Source of the DNA: Luteolibacter yonseiensis
Lineage (GTDB): Bacteria; Verrucomicrobiota; Verrucomicrobiia; Verrucomicrobiales; Akkermansiaceae
Length of the DNA: 64,000 bases
Direction of reading: 5' to 3'
Assembly (NCBI RefSeq): GCF_016595465.1
Contig: NZ_JAENIK010000004.1
Span: forward strand, 372,001-436,000
Shown: positions 1 through 9,183 of the stretch, in pieces
Numbering within the stretch: position 1 is the first letter of the stretch
Layout of the letters: the number at the start of each line of letters is the position of its first letter
Program-made: the position numbers and the translations under genes
The notes under the pieces: generated by a model
The model's database searches: none
What the model was told of the DNA's origin: nothing
Seen by the model: the letters and a program-made list of their open reading frames with translations, nothing else

Positions 1-3000
1 GGTGAGCTTGGTGGGGAAGGACCAGGTGGAATCGTAGGTGTGCACGATGGTGAGGCCTCCGGCGTCCGTCTCGCTGGAGACGCGGCCGAGGGCGTCATAA
101 TAGGTGATGGTCGAGGACGTTTCCGGAAGCGTCTGCCCGGGGGCGACCTGGGTCTTGGTGGCGACGCCGGGGCGGCCGAGCGAATCGTAAGCGACGGTTT
201 CCTGATAGTGGTCCGGTCCGGTCGTTTTCCACGGCTTGCCCTTGCCCGCGCCGAGCGCCTGGTCATAGAAGGTGTAATAGTCCCCTTCCCCATCCGGTTT
301 CTGCACCCGTTCGACGCGGCCGAGCACGTCGTAGAAGTAGTTCGTGACCTTGCCGTTCGCATTGGTGGAACTGGTGACCTCGCCGAAGGCGTTGTAGGCG
401 GAGGAGGAAGTACCGGAGTTGGTTTCCCAGACCTGGTACTTGTTGCCGAAGATATCGAACTGGTTCCGCAGGACCTCGGTGCCGCCCAGCTCGACGGTGG
501 CGACCCTGCCTTCCTGGTCGTGGATGAACCTCGTCACCAAGCCTGAGGCATCGCAGCTCTGGACCATGCGCCCGTGCTGGTCCTCCCAGCGCTGGAGGTA
601 GCGGCCGTCGGAGGTTTTCGATAGGGAATAGCTCAGCGGATTGACGAGGTCGGCCACCGTGGAGAATGTCTCCACCTGGTCGGTCGTCAGGTCCGGGTGG
701 GTGGTGCTCAACACGCGACCGACCACGTCATACCTGATTGCGGTGAAGCGCGGAACCTCGCCAGCAGCGAAGGGTTCCGTGATGTACACCTTCCGCCCCA
801 GACTGTCGTAACGGGTGACGGTGTAGATCTTGGAGTAGGAGGAAAGGCCGCCAACGAAACTCCGCAGGATGGTGGTCGCGGTGGCGACCTCCCGGCCATA
901 GGGATCCAGATAGACGATGGCGACGGGGCTGCCGGAGGTCTGCGTGGCGCGGTAATACCGGATGCCGACAGGGTTGATCTCGCCGGGGGCGTTGAGGTAG
1001 GACAGCACCGTGGAGGGGAGGGGCGTCGGGTCCTTTTCGGGATCGTTGTTATAATAACCGGTGGACTCTCCGGTCTTGGTCCCGTCCGGATGCCGGGTCA
1101 GGACCCGGGTGCCATACAGGTCGTACTCGAAACGCGTGGTCAGGCCGTTGATGTCGGTGGTGGAGCGCAGCAGCGCGCTCTGCTGGTCATACCGGTATCT
1201 GACCGTGTGATTGAGCTGGTTCGACTCGCTGGTTACGAACCGCCTGCGGGAGTCGTATTCCGAGGTGCTGGTGCGGGTGATGCCGGAGCCGGTGACACTG
1301 GTGGCAGTGATGTTTCCGGAGGTGTCGTAGGTGTATGTCTTGGTGGAAGCAAGGGGACTGCCCGGCTCGATGGTCTCGGTCTTCAGAAGTCCGTGGGTGG
1401 TCTCGTAATAGTCGAAGGCGGAATTCTTCACGAGCGTGGGCCTGCCCCCGCCGGACTTGGTGACGGTGGTGGTCCGGAGACGGCCCAGGTACCAGCGGCC
1501 GGAGGTGGTGAGGTTGTCGTAGGCGCTCTGTGTCACCACCTGCGTGCCGTCCAGCGACGCCACGGTGGATTTGTTCACGAACCCGTAGGGATCGAAGTCC
1601 CCCACCGCTTGCGTGGTGGTGGTTTGGGAAACCTTCGTCCCGGCGAGATCATACAAGGTTTTCACCGACTTGGTCTGCACCGGACGGCGGACGGTGCCGC
1701 CGACACCGGACGAGGACGGCATCTGGGAATATTCCGCCGTTTCCTCGGAAAGCAACCTCTTGCCGGTCGGGACGGTGCCGATCGCCGGTACAGTCGGGGC
1801 CATGTCCCCGGCTCCTACGAGTGCCCATGTTTGGGTCCATATGGGAGAACCGCCGAACGGGAAGGACCTGTGGGTTTCCGTGCGGGTGATCTGGCTGTTC
1901 AAGCCGTCCTTGGCCTCGATCCAGCCGAATCCAAGCGAGCTTTCGTTGTAACGGTCGTAACGCAGGTCGCCATAGCGCTGGTATCTCACGCGTCTGCCAT
2001 TCCTGCCGTCCGGCTCGGAATACGAGGAAACGACGAGGCGCGAGTCGATCACTCGGGACTGTCCGGCGGGCAGCGCTGAGTCGCCCTTTTCATAGACGCG
2101 GTGGTTGTCGAATCCGGCGATCGGCGTAGGGTCGTTCAACCGCTTGTAATCCACCTTCAATTCCGAGGTGAGACCATCCGTGACGGAGATCAGGACCTCC
2201 GGGCGGCAGTTGTTGTACCAGACCTGCGGCGTGCCGCCCAGCAGTCCGGTGATGAGGTCCGGGAAACCGTCGCCATTGACGTCCTGGAGCCTGCAATGGC
2301 GCTTGCGGTCCTTGCGCTCGCTTTCGGAAGTGTAGATGCGTGGGACGGAAGAGGGCACGCCCCAGGTTTCCTTCGCTTTCCAACCATCGCCCGTGTTCAG
2401 GAAGGCGAGGTTGTCGCTGCCACTGGTTTCCGGATTGTTCTCGTCCGAATAAAGCACGTCCACCAGCCCGTCGCCGTTGAGGTCCGCCATCTCGAAGCCG
2501 TGGGGAATGCGCCAGTTGCTGTTGTCCATGTCGCTCTCGAAATGGAGCGGGTAAGGGAACCGGTAGCTGCTCAACTGCGCGTATGCGTCGCCGCCCGGAT
2601 CCGTTTCCGAGTCCCACGCGCGTGTTCCCCGGTTCATCCATGCCCGGGCGTCGAACCCATCCTTGTTCTCGCACGAACGCAACATGTCGGTCAGGCCGTC
2701 GCCGTTGAGATCCACCAGCAGCGCGTCGGAAGGATTGTCGTTCGAGAGGACGAGGCCGGTAGGGAGATCCTTGAGGTGGGAGGTGGTCGCCGCGGTCCAG
2801 AAGTAGGAACCGCTGCTCATCAGGAAATGATTGCGCCTCACCAGGGTTCCGCTCTCGTACCGCGACTGCGCGATCTCGGGGATCCCGTCGCCGTCGAGAT
2901 CGAGAATCCTCCGTCCCACATCCTTGCCATCCTCCATCAGCGGCACCGGAAGGTAGCGTTTGTTGTCGCGGGTCCACCCGGGTCCCGCCTTGCCGTTGTT

Positions 3001-5922
3001 GATGAACGCGAAGCTTTCTCCGAGGTCATCATTGGAATCCGGATCAAGCAACTGGGTGCCGGTGGCCAGGTCGTAGAGGCGGCCCCTGTCCGTCGTGTGC
3101 ACGACCAGGTCCTGATAACCGTCGGAATTCAGGTCCACCCACTGGAAATGCTCGTCCCGTTTCGATCCGCCGTCGGGGGCGGACGAGGAGGTGTTGTCCA
3201 TGTAGAACGGGAGCTTCCATCCGGTCTTTTCAATCCATGCGGTGCCGTCGAAGGAATAGAACGTGTATTCGTTTTTCAGGTAGCTCTCGTCCGAACTTGT
3301 CTTGAGATTCACCGAGCCCATGAGATCGAGATCTCCATCGCCGTCGATGTCCGTGGGTTGCGCCAGCAGGTGGTGCTTTTCATTGTAGTCATAGCCATCT
3401 CCATCGTCATGGCGCGTGCCCAGCGGCAGGTATCCCGGCGGACGGTTGCCTTCTCCCACCACGAACCCGTCGCCCGTGTTCCGGTAAACCCTGCCATAGG
3501 TCTTGGCTGTCAGGGAATCATCCGGATTCCTCAGATAGTCGACCACCCGCCAGTCCGCCAGATCCGGCAGGCCGTCCGAGTCCAGGTCCAGCGAGGTGAC
3601 TCCAAGATCCTCACCATCCTCGTTCGTGAAGCGGGGCAGCTGGGTGTCCGTCTCGAACGCGACCGCAGCCACGTTCGCCGGCGTCTGTGAGCCGGAACGG
3701 TAGATCTTCACATTCCGGAACGCCACGGAATCCACGCCGTTGTCGACGTCATTGTCCACGCACATCAGCACGAGGTATTTCTTCACGCCGGTGACTCCGT
3801 CAGCGCCTGGCGTCAGCGTGATGGTTTTCCAATTCTCGCTGGAATTGTAGGTTCTGGACTGCCCGTTGCCGGGGAAGTTGACGCCGTCCGCCATCTTGAC
3901 CGTGGAGCCGTCGCCGCCGATCCTGCAGAAGGCGGCAGCATCCGAACTCTGGTAGGTGGCGTCCCCATCAAGCCCGATGAAGGCACCGGTATCCAGCCCG
4001 CCGGAACTCACCTCGAAAGTGATGCGGGTGTCAGGGTAGATCGTGGTATCCGGTATCTTGTAGGCCCTCGCCGCGTCTCCGGCAAGCCTGATGGAGGTAT
4101 TCCCATCATAGGTCGAGACCATGGAATTCACCTCGTCGCTCGCGTCAAGGCCGTCGCTGTAGGTCGGGACACTCGTGGCACCGGGATTCTTCCAGAGCGG
4201 ATCGGAGTCCTGCAGGCCGTCATAGACGAACCGGGTGGGCTCCACCCATCTGCCGCCGTTCATGAACTTCATCACGTTTGTCAGCATCGACCTGCGGCTC
4301 TGATCGGAAACCTCGTATTCCAGAACATAGTCGTGGTTGACGTATCCTCCCGTCTTCACCCTGATCTTCGCCAGCCGCAGGGTCATGCGCGAACCGGAGT
4401 AGGCGCTGAACGAACGGCTGATGTCCGGACGGTCCTCGTAAGTGAAATCGATGCTGCAGTAAGGAGCGAGGCCGTTCGCGTTCCCCGTATATTTGATCGT
4501 CGACACACGGTGGTCGGTGAAATCGAAATTCGCCGAAAGCGGATCATCGCGCAGGTAGTCCACCGTGTAATAGTTGCCAAGCGTGTCCGACACCTTGTCC
4601 ACACACCACGCCACCGGTCCGCTTCCCAACGACAGCTTCGAGTTCGTCGTCGCACCCAAGGTGACGATCAGGCCCGCCTTCGTCTCCATTTTCCAGGAGC
4701 TTGGCCCGGCCCCGACCGCGGTGATGCGGGCGAACGAATCGATCTCCGTGCGATACACCGATCCCGCGGCACCATAGACGCCCTCCACACAAATCAGGCG
4801 CTCGCCGTCGAGGAAGAAACGGTCCTTCGTGCCGCCGTCGCCCTGTACGTCGAAATTCATCGGATCATAAAAGCCGTCCTTCGCCACCGAAGACGGCCCG
4901 CGGGTGATCCGTTGGAGGCCGCCGAGGCTCCAGCCCACCCCCATCACGCCGTTGCCCGCGCCGCTCGAATAGCTCAGGCTGAGCTTTGGCTCCATGCCCG
5001 CCGTGCCCTTCGGAATATCGATCGGGATCGAATAATTCGCCGAGCCGTCGGCACCGACCGAAAGGGATCCCTTGAGAGCCGTCACCGGCCTGTGGGGAGC
5101 CTCCTCCTCAAGGGTGAGCCCGGGAATGGTTCCCAGTCCCGGAGGTGGAGCGCTGGCGTATCCCTCGCTTCCGACACCCAAAGACCTAAGATACAGGTTA
5201 TAAAACGAATCCGACGTTCCGGGCTTGATCGAATTCCGGTCATAAAGATTGGGATTCGATCCATTTCCCACCTCCCAAAGGTCCGTCATGCCGTCCCCGT
5301 CGCTGTCGATGTTGAGCAGGTGCTCGAACCGCAGGGAAAACACCGCCTTGAGCTGGCCGATGGTCGCGATCGCCTTGTTCTTGTCGTCCCCGCTCGCGAG
5401 GCTCCATGGCAGGTAATGGTTCTCCGCCCCTGCGGCGGTATCCTTGGTCCCGTTCAACTGCAACTGGCCCAGCTCCGAAGGCGAGGCGCTTTCCTTGTCC
5501 AACCACGCGGGGGCCACCTGGTTCAGCCGGGTGTAGAACGGCGTCGCCAGAGCCTTCAACTGCCCCACCAGCAGCACGGAATTCTGCTTGTCCCGCCATT
5601 CCTGTGTGATGGGGGACGGGACGGCCAGATCGACGATCCCCGAGAGATCCGCCCGGATCGCGGTGGCGGTCCCCGGCGCGGTCGCTTCCAAAGCCTTCAA
5701 CGCCTGCGACACCATCCACTTCGCCTGGCCGATGTTGGCGAGGCCGTAGTTGACCGGCGCGCCCATACCTGGATCGACCACCAATGTATCGCTGTCGCTC
5801 CACCAGTCCGGCTGCACGACCCGCCATTGGGAAGGCACGGCCGCATAAACCTGGTTGAGGAGGAAAGCGAAGTTCAAAAAGACGGCAAGAGCCTTCTTCG
5901 GAAGGGAAACATGATCAGACAT
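1..5922 (-). CDS. Giant SpvB/FG-GAP/RHS-repeat surface or toxin protein, C-terminus outside window
   Basis: The reading frame is open from ATG at 5922 to the left edge (1,974 codons seen, no stop). The first ~27 residues form a signal peptide ending near VYA. Around residues 280-345 is a SpvB/TcdB-type segment (KLSLSYSSGAGNGVMGVGWS), typical of the N-terminal scaffold of Tc-toxin B/C and large RHS proteins. Residues ~560-740 hold an inserted beta-rich, carbohydrate-binding-like segment, and ~760-1280 carry many Asp-rich FG-GAP/VCBS-like repeats (DLDSDGLPDLADW). After ~1300 come YD/RHS repeats (YYDALGRV near the edge). The RHS core and variable tip must lie left of the window. It is the third gene of a minus-strand set (7120, 6689, 5922), 92 bases after its neighbour. 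Family membership is clear; toxin, adhesin or scaffold role is inference. Confidence 0.9.
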   Translation of the reverse strand, partial: MSDHVSLPKKALAVFLNFAFLLNQVYAAVPSQWRVVQPDWWSDSDTLVVDPGMGAPVNYGLANIGQAKWMVSQALKALEATAPGTATAIRADLSGIVDLAVPSPITQEWRDKQNSVLLVGQLKALATPFYTRLNQVAPAWLDKESASPSELGQLQLNGTKDTAAGAENHYLPWSLASGDDKNKAIATIGQLKAVFSLRFEHLLNIDSDGDGMTDLWEVGNGSNPNLYDRNSIKPGTSDSFYNLYLRSLGVGSEGYASAPPPGLGTIPGLTLEEEAPHRPVTALKGSLSVGADGSANYSIPIDIPKGTAGMEPKLSLSYSSGAGNGVMGVGWSLGGLQRITRGPSSVAKDGFYDPMNFDVQGDGGTKDRFFLDGERLICVEGVYGAAGSVYRTEIDSFARITAVGAGPSSWKMETKAGLIVTLGATTNSKLSLGSGPVAWCVDKVSDTLGNYYTVDYLRDDPLSANFDFTDHRVSTIKYTGNANGLAPYCSIDFTYEDRPDISRSFSAYSGSRMTLRLAKIRVKTGGYVNHDYVLEYEVSDQSRRSMLTNVMKFMNGGRWVEPTRFVYDGLQDSDPLWKNPGATSVPTYSDGLDASDEVNSMVSTYDGNTSIRLAGDAARAYKIPDTTIYPDTRITFEVSSGGLDTGAFIGLDGDATYQSSDAAAFCRIGGDGSTVKMADGVNFPGNGQSRTYNSSENWKTITLTPGADGVTGVKKYLVLMCVDNDVDNGVDSVAFRNVKIYRSGSQTPANVAAVAFETDTQLPRFTNEDGEDLGVTSLDLDSDGLPDLADWRVVDYLRNPDDSLTAKTYGRVYRNTGDGFVVGEGNRPPGYLPLGTRHDDGDGYDYNEKHHLLAQPTDIDGDGDLDLMGSVNLKTSSDESYLKNEYTFYSFDGTAWIEKTGWKLPFYMDNTSSSAPDGGSKRDEHFQWVDLNSDGYQDLVVHTTDRGRLYDLATGTQLLDPDSNDDLGESFAFINNGKAGPGWTRDNKRYLPVPLMEDGKDVGRRILDLDGDGIPEIAQSRYESGTLVRRNHFLMSSGSYFWTAATTSHLKDLPTGLVLSNDNPSDALLVDLNGDGLTDMLRSCENKDGFDARAWMNRGTRAWDSETDPGGDAYAQLSSYRFPYPLHFESDMDNSNWRIPHGFEMADLNGDGLVDVLYSDENNPETSGSDNLAFLNTGDGWKAKETWGVPSSVPRIYTSESERKDRKRHCRLQDVNGDGFPDLITGLLGGTPQVWYNNCRPEVLISVTDGLTSELKVDYKRLNDPTPIAGFDNHRVYEKGDSALPAGQSRVIDSRLVVSSYSEPDGRNGRRVRYQRYGDLRYDRYNESSLGFGWIEAKDGLNSQITRTETHRSFPFGGSPIWTQTWALVGAGDMAPTVPAIGTVPTGKRLLSEETAEYSQMPSSSGVGGTVRRPVQTKSVKTLYDLAGTKVSQTTTTQAVGDFDPYGFVNKSTVASLDGTQVVTQSAYDNLTTSGRWYLGRLRTTTVTKSGGGRPTLVKNSAFDYYETTHGLLKTETIEPGSPLASTKTYTYDTSGNITATSVTGSGITRTSTSEYDSRRRFVTSESNQLNHTVRYRYDQQSALLRSTTDINGLTTRFEYDLYGTRVLTRHPDGTKTGESTGYYNNDPEKDPTPLPSTVLSYLNAPGEINPVGIRYYRATQTSGSPVAIVYLDPYGREVATATTILRSFVGGLSSYSKIYTVTRYDSLGRKVYITEPFAAGEVPRFTAIRYDVVGRVLSTTHPDLTTDQVETFSTVADLVNPLSYSLSKTSDGRYLQRWEDQHGRMVQSCDASGLVTRFIHDQEGRVATVELGGTEVLRNQFDIFGNKYQVWETNSGTSSSAYNAFGEVTSSTNANGKVTNYFYDVLGRVERVQKPDGEGDYYTFYDQALGAGKGKPWKTTGPDHYQETVAYDSLGRPGVATKTQVAPGQTLPETSSTITYYDALGRVSSETDAGGLTIVHTYDSTWSFPTKLT

Positions 5923-6014
5923 AATTCTGCAGGAAAACGAAAAATTAAAAAACGACGGCCCACGACGGGCCTGAGCCGCCTCATTCACACACAAGGGTCT
6001 TGGACGGAACCCTG

Positions 6015-6689
6015 TCAGTTGCCGTAAGCGCCCATGGAGATGTCCCCTTGGGCCTTTGTCACCATGACATCTCCGGCTTTTGTAACGCGGAACGCCGTGG
6101 ATTGGGTGGTGGAGCTGCCGTTTCCGACCACGAACAAATCACCGGAAACCATGGGTGCGTTCCAAACGCCAACCGCCACGGAATTGTTCTGTGTCGCGCT
6201 CAGCCCGCTGCCCAAGGCGCTGCCATAGGCACCCGTGACCGTGTTTGAAACACCAAGGGCGACGCCATAATCGCCGGAAACGTTGTTGAATCCTCCCATG
6301 ATGTAACCGTGGGCGTTGCTGATGTTGTTGTCGGTTCCGATTATCCCGCTGGATTTGACATCAACCGTTGTTCCCGGCCTCTTGGCAACATTGTTGGTAC
6401 CAGAAACAAGCGACGCGGTCGCGTCGACGGTATTCGCGGTGCCGCTGATGATGGTTCCCAATCGGTCGGATCGGTCCGGATCGTCGCTCACCAGGTGATT
6501 GCTGCCGACGATCACGGAGCCCCGGGACTTTCCGGAACTGCCCGATCCTACCACTATGATCGCGCCGTTGGGACTCGTGAGCGCGGTGGATCCCACGACG
6601 ATATCCTCGCTGCTTGGCGGACTCCAGGCCACCAGCGCCAATAACAGGGCAACAGCGGAAACGACGGCGAAAGGTTTGTTGATTTTCAT
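6015..6689 (-). CDS. Secreted YadA-head-like repeat protein
   Basis: A 224-residue protein with a signal or anchor segment (KPFAVVSAVALLLALVAW). It then consists of short Gly/Asn/Ser-rich repeats such as VALGVSNTVTGAYGSALGSG and NNSVAVGV, resembling the left-handed beta-roll repeats of trimeric autotransporter (YadA/Hia) heads. No C-terminal YadA anchor barrel is present, so it is not a complete autotransporter. The end (FRVTKAGDVMVTKAQGDISM) resembles the neck/tail-fibre-like segment that follows such heads. The ATG at 6689 is chosen because it starts the signal peptide; an upstream ATG at 6749 would overlap the preceding gene. It lies between a small secreted protein and the RHS giant, probably in one transcript. 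A structural surface role is inferred. Confidence 0.7.
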   Translation of the reverse strand: MKINKPFAVVSAVALLLALVAWSPPSSEDIVVGSTALTSPNGAIIVVGSGSSGKSRGSVIVGSNHLVSDDPDRSDRLGTIISGTANTVDATASLVSGTNNVAKRPGTTVDVKSSGIIGTDNNISNAHGYIMGGFNNVSGDYGVALGVSNTVTGAYGSALGSGLSATQNNSVAVGVWNAPMVSGDLFVVGNGSSTTQSTAFRVTKAGDVMVTKAQGDISMGAYGN

Positions 6690-6724
6690 AATGATCTGGA
6701 AAATGTCTTTGGGCTGAATTGTTT

Positions 6725-7120
6725 TCACTCTTCGAGGAAATAGCGGCACGAGGCGCGGTGCGCCAGCACCTGCGCGGCCCGGTCATCTTCGAGATCGGGA
6801 GTTGCGGCGGCGGCCTCGATGGCTGCCTCGACTTCCTCGACGGTCGCCTTGATGATCCATCCGGAGCGGTAAAGCTCCGCGATTTCCGCCTCACGCTCGG
6901 GATCCTCAGTGACGTCCAGCAACGCGGGCATGTGAAGCCGCGTCCGGATCTCCGAGGCAGCCTGCTCCATTTCCGCGACGATTTCGGCGCTTGTTCCGGA
7001 CACCACTGGTTCATCCTGGGAGGCCTCGGAGGATTCGTTGGAAGATTGCGCCGCCGCGGACCATATGAGAACGGCACTGAGCGGAAAGCAGGCGAGAACG
7101 GCTTTGAGGTTGATTTTCAT
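6725..7120 (-). CDS. Small secreted hypothetical protein
   Basis: A 131-residue protein with a clear signal peptide (MKINLKAVLACFPLSAVLIW, cleavage after the following SAAA). The mature part is acidic and Glu/Ala-rich, with predicted helices (EIVAEMEQAASEIRTRLHM, TVEEVEAAIEAAAATPDLED) and one cysteine near the end. No family was recognised. It ends 35 bases before the YadA-head-like gene, and both begin MKIN, so the two and the RHS gene probably form an operon. A chaperone or accessory role for the surface proteins is only a guess. Confidence 0.65.
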   Translation of the reverse strand: MKINLKAVLACFPLSAVLIWSAAAQSSNESSEASQDEPVVSGTSAEIVAEMEQAASEIRTRLHMPALLDVTEDPEREAEIAELYRSGWIIKATVEEVEAAIEAAAATPDLEDDRAAQVLAHRASCRYFLEE

Positions 7121-7858
7121 GGCGGTGATTGAGATCGGGGAAAACGATGGTTGGATGGCGGAAGCACAACTTTCGGTCCGATTGGATGAACCCGGGCGAC
7201 CGCCCGTGCTTGCAAACGCGGGCAGGTCACTGAATCAACGTTTGTGGGGATTCAACATCTTTTTTTGGCGACGTTGCCGCCTTAAAAAAACAGTTCCGAT
7301 TTGGTCACAACTATTGCGAACATTTGACTAACCATCGATTTCTTGAAGTTTCAAGTTGAGTGGATTGTACCGCCTGAAAGATGACATCCATTCTCAATAT
7401 CGGAACGGATATGAAAAAAAACTTTTCCGTCAAAAAGGCAGGATGCCGGCGCCCTCATCGTCCGCAACACCCGAGAGTCTCAATGGCCCCGAGCATCGAC
7501 CTCCGCATTCCAATTCGGAAATTTCCAGAGCTCTTCTCCCTTCACAGACCCTCGCAAACCAAGATATGCCAATAGGCTCCCGTGAATGTTATGCCTCGAA
7601 ACCCGCCCCCGGGAAACATGAAGACGAGATCGACGTGAACGCCGCCCATCGGAGTGGTATTTGAAACCTGCGGCTCCGTCCTCCCCGCCCATTCCCGGGT
7701 TGACGTGATTGTCGAAAAACGGGGAGCGATCGCTTTCCTGCATGCCACCTGCCAGACGTTTCACGTGGAAATTACGAGCGTTGGAAATTGAGCCGAGACC
7801 ACATGCAACTTATTCTTTATCACCGAATAAATCGGAAGCTTCCCCATCTCGGAAAAAG
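7121..7858. other. Intergenic region of about 740 bp, no gene recognised
   Basis: It holds the presumed promoter of the minus-strand surface operon and has lower GC than its surroundings. At 7260-7290 a GGCG/CGCC stem is flanked by T7 on the left and A7 on the right. At 7342-7355 there is a CTTGAA-gt-TTCAAG palindrome. Short open frames on both strands lack recognisable domains or convincing starts. No RNA gene other than the tRNA to its right was seen. Confidence 0.5.
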
Positions 7859-7940
7859 TGCCGGGAACAGGACTCGAACCTGCACACCTTTCGATACCAG
7901 AACCTAAATCTGGCGCGTCTACCAATTCCGCCATCCCGGC
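7859..7940 (-). tRNA. tRNA-Leu (anticodon UAG)
   Basis: Read on the minus strand, an 82-nt class II tRNA folds fully. The acceptor arm is GCCGGGA with TCCCGGC, and the D-loop contains AATTGGTAGA. The anticodon stem CCAGA/TCTGG encloses loop TTTAGGT, giving anticodon TAG (reads CUA/CUN leucine codons). A long variable arm and a T-arm with TTCGAGT follow. The discriminator base is A, as expected for leucine. CCA is not encoded. It starts 13 bases downstream of the methyltransferase stop on the same strand, so the two may be co-transcribed. Confidence 0.97.
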
Positions 7941-7953
7941 TTGCGGGGCGACT

Positions 7954-9183
7954 CTACCGGGACGCGGGCGCGGGGCAAGCACTCAATGCGAGGCGGTGGC
8001 GGGCGTCCCGGGGGATTTCGTCCGCCGGCTGGTTCCACGAAATCTCCAGCACGTGGAAGCTTCCGCCGAGGTGGGCGGGGTGGGTGAGCGTCTGGAACTG
8101 GCGGAGCGCCGCGAGATCCGGGTTTCCTTCCAGCGAGAGCAGCCAGTCACGCCCGTTTTCCGTGAGCCATGATCCCTGGTTCTTGAAAACGAGGGGCTTG
8201 CCGCCCAGGTCGAGCGCGGCTTCGGCGACGGCGGTGAAGTCCACGTGCGCGGTGATGTCGATTTCCCCGGGCCTCTCGAACGGGTCTTCCGCGGCGCGGT
8301 GGTTGGAAAAGGTGCGCAGCGTGCCGGCTTTCCGCTCCGGCAGGTAATACTCGGGCCGGGCGAATCCGTAGTCCGGCCAGATCATGAGGCCGGAGGAAAG
8401 GCCGCGGGCGAGCGGCGCGAGGAAGTCACGAAAGTTCGTGCGGACTTCGGTGCGGTAGCCATCCGGGAAATCCGTGCCGAGTCCGGCGAGCGCCGTGAGC
8501 AGGGTGGCATCCGTGATTTCATGGTCGGTCCCCCAGGTGAAAATTCCGTCCGGCCCCTTGGCGACGCGGCACTCGCGCCAGCCGCCGGATTTCCGTTCGA
8601 CGACGTGGAACGGCAGCGCGTCGAGCAATTCGTTTCCGAAGGCGATGCCCGGCAGGGGATCGGTGGCAAGCTCTCCGGCGTCTGAAATGAAGCGCGTCTT
8701 TTCCGAAAAGGCCGCGAGCGTTTCGCGCTGGGCCGCCTGGAGCCGCGCGAGAGGCTCGGGGATCACGTATTCCAGCGAGGAAAACGCCACGGGATGGATC
8801 CGGGAAATCTCCCCGAGCACGTCGCCCGCGAGGGTCCCGTCGTGTGCGCCGCATTCGATGATCCGCCAGCGGCCGGGCGATCCCAATTTCTCCCACTCGC
8901 GGAGGAAACGCCGGGCGAGCAGGCGGCCGAAGAGCGGTCCGACGCTGACGCTGGTGAAGAAATCCCCGCCACGCCCGACCTGGCGGGTGCCGCGTGAATA
9001 ATAGCCGAGCCCGGGTTCGTAGAGGGCGAGTGCCATGAAATCCACGAACCGCAGAGGCCCCTCGTCCGCGATCTTTTCATGCAGAACCGCTTCCAACGAA
9101 GGGGTTGCGGGCGGCGTTTCGTTCCGGTAGGGTGTCGCACGCTTTACCGCTCGAAGTGGCGGTGATGAATCAGGATCAGGCAT
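7954..9183 (-). CDS. MidA/NDUFAF7-family SAM-dependent methyltransferase
   Basis: A 409-residue member of the MidA/NDUFAF7 (COG1565) family, whose mitochondrial member methylates a complex I subunit on arginine; the bacterial substrate is unknown. Seen here are the family start (GPLRFVDFMALALYEPGLGY), the motif GGDFFTSVSVGPLFGRLLA, and the SAM-binding loop IIECGAHDGTLAGDVL. It is soluble with no signal peptide. The ATG at 9183 overlaps, in one CATG, the ATG of the divergent penicillin-binding protein gene. Because the first ~30 residues lie outside the family's conserved region, the true start may be further in. No good ribosome-binding site was seen before 9183. Confidence 0.9.
   Translation of the reverse strand: MPDPDSSPPLRAVKRATPYRNETPPATPSLEAVLHEKIADEGPLRFVDFMALALYEPGLGYYSRGTRQVGRGGDFFTSVSVGPLFGRLLARRFLREWEKLGSPGRWRIIECGAHDGTLAGDVLGEISRIHPVAFSSLEYVIPEPLARLQAAQRETLAAFSEKTRFISDAGELATDPLPGIAFGNELLDALPFHVVERKSGGWRECRVAKGPDGIFTWGTDHEITDATLLTALAGLGTDFPDGYRTEVRTNFRDFLAPLARGLSSGLMIWPDYGFARPEYYLPERKAGTLRTFSNHRAAEDPFERPGEIDITAHVDFTAVAEAALDLGGKPLVFKNQGSWLTENGRDWLLSLEGNPDLAALRQFQTLTHPAHLGGSFHVLEISWNQPADEIPRDARHRLALSACPAPASR

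Noticed and set aside
2090..6027. Long open frames antisense to or shadowing the RHS gene
   Set aside because: They mirror codon bias of the minus-strand SpvB/FG-GAP/RHS frame and have no recognisable domains.
7260..7290. GGCG/CGCC stem flanked by T7 and A7 considered as an intrinsic terminator
   Set aside because: On either strand the T-run comes before the stem and the A-run after it, the reverse of terminator layout.
7480..7764. Short minus-strand open frames ending near 7480 and 7542
   Set aside because: One has a plausible-looking stretch (VDLVFMFPGGGFRGITFTGA), but there is no convincing start, ribosome-binding site, domain or operon context.
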